A DNA stretch of 35,217 bases from Nitrospira sp. Lineage in GTDB: Bacteria > Nitrospirota > Nitrospiria > Nitrospirales > Nitrospiraceae. Below are positions 34,738 to 35,217 of this stretch, one piece after another (the first letter of the stretch is position 1; each line of letters opens with the position of its first letter). The translations under genes were made by a program, and so were the position numbers. The stretch covers positions 1-35,217 of the forward strand of contig JAFEBL010000038.1 of NCBI GenBank assembly GCA_018242665.1. Direction: 5' to 3'. Under the pieces are notes generated by a model. It did not search any database and was not told where the DNA came from. It saw only the letters and a program-made list of their open reading frames with translations.

Positions 34738-34959
34738 TCAGGAACGCGGACAGACTTTCACTTCGTCAATCACCCGGCTGGCATATTCAAGCGCGGCCGT
34801 GACATCGCTGACGCTCAGTTCGGGATACGCCTCAATGATCCCAGCCATGGTGTAGCCACCGGCCACCATACCGAGGATGCTCGTCACCATAATGCGGGTT
34901 CCTCGAATCGTGGGCTTTCCGCTGCAGATTCTGGAATCGACAACGATACGATCATTCAT
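34738..34959 (-). CDS. DUF433-family protein (antitoxin-like)
   Basis: A 73-residue DUF433 protein. The N-terminal DSRICSGKPTIRGTRI and the helix-turn-helix-like YPELSVSDVTAALEYA are the family signature. DUF433 genes are often paired with a DUF5615 PIN-like toxin gene directly downstream. Here no such gene follows: 34629-34737 holds no partner frame on the minus strand, so this looks like a solitary copy. ATG at 34959 gives the usual family length; an ATG at 35001 would add 14 residues. Confidence 0.8.
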   Translation of the reverse strand: MNDRIVVDSRICSGKPTIRGTRIMVTSILGMVAGGYTMAGIIEAYPELSVSDVTAALEYASRVIDEVKVCPRS

Positions 34960-35172
34960 GATGAGTTTCTCACTGGCTTTCGCCGGTAAAACTTGATTCA
35001 TGTCCTATTCGCATCACGATGCTCGCGATTCACATCATCCCATGAGGCGAATTCACCCTCATTCGCATCATTGGGCGGAATGGGAACGCTTCAAGAAGAT
35101 GGCTCGGGAATGAAGCAGATCACAGGACGATCTTGAGAGTGGATTCAAACGCGGTATGAAGGCTTTAACAAC

Positions 35173-35217
35173 TGGAGCCGGCGAGTGGAATCGAACCACC
35201 GACCTGCGGTTTACGAA
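35173..35217 (-). tRNA. tRNA-Thr(CGU), 3' part, cut by window end
   Basis: Reading the minus strand from 35217, the sequence contains the anticodon loop TTCGTAA, a 3' anticodon stem ACCGC, variable loop AGGTC, T arm GGTGG-TTCGATT-CCACT, acceptor 3' strand CGCCGGC, discriminator T and an encoded CCA (35173-35175). The loop and variable region match bacterial tRNA-Thr with anticodon CGT. The 5' half lies outside the window. Confidence 0.88.

Noticed and set aside
1..35217. CRISPR arrays, insertion sequences or prophage genes
   Set aside because: No regularly spaced direct repeats, transposase, integrase or phage structural genes were seen.

Overview
The window looks like chromosomal DNA of a Gram-negative, GC-rich bacterium of the Nitrospira type (phylum Nitrospirota). 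This is inferred from gene content and was not tested by a database search. The main clue is an Actinobacteria-like proteasome and Pup/UBact locus next to genes for outer-membrane proteins, an RND heavy-metal pump, a Gram-negative class of sortase and a membrane-bound sigma-54 activator. That mix does not fit an actinobacterium. Nearly all of the window is coding, with short or overlapping gene junctions.

Left part (1-9.7 kb). A class II aldolase-family gene (-) and a YheT-type hydrolase gene (+) diverge near 0.76 kb. Two large minus-strand genes follow and probably form one operon: a 908-residue fusion of two PilZ domains, a LuxD-like acyl hydrolase and a SAM methyltransferase, then a 1002-residue membrane histidine kinase with two 7TM-type sensor modules in tandem. 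A strong promoter (TTGACA-16-TAGAAT) lies about 230 bp upstream. On the other side of a 650-bp intergenic region, which holds a perfect 8-6-8 palindrome, are a small lipoprotein gene and a translationally coupled gene for a beta-barrel-like exported protein.

Middle (9.7-19.2 kb, all minus strand). In transcription order: a degenerate HD-GYP-like protein, a YjbQ-family protein, a secreted HtrA-type protease, then the proteasome set ARC/Mpa ATPase, Dop, Pup/UBact, PrcB, PrcA and PafA. This is a full tagging, untagging, unfolding and degradation pathway. Unusual points are the Pup tag ending in Glu rather than Gln, an ARC C-terminus without the usual penultimate Tyr, and Ala in place of Gly just before the catalytic Thr of PrcB.

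Right-middle (19.2-29.2 kb, all plus strand). Small exported, HIT-family and membrane proteins lead into a TPR/Sel1 protein and a membrane-anchored CHASE2/sigma-54 activator. These are followed by an OmpA-family protein, a VIT/VWA surface protein ending in an LPKTA sorting signal, and a class GN-type sortase. The last three match the known proteobacterial dedicated sortase system. The neighbouring regulator is an enhancer-binding protein instead of the histidine kinase/response regulator pair known from that system.

Right end (29.4-35.2 kb). This part holds an RND metal-efflux pump gene (CzcA/CusA type) without its adaptor in the window, a small membrane protein, a cytochrome P450, a solitary DUF433 gene, and the 3' half of a tRNA-Thr(CGU) cut by the window edge.
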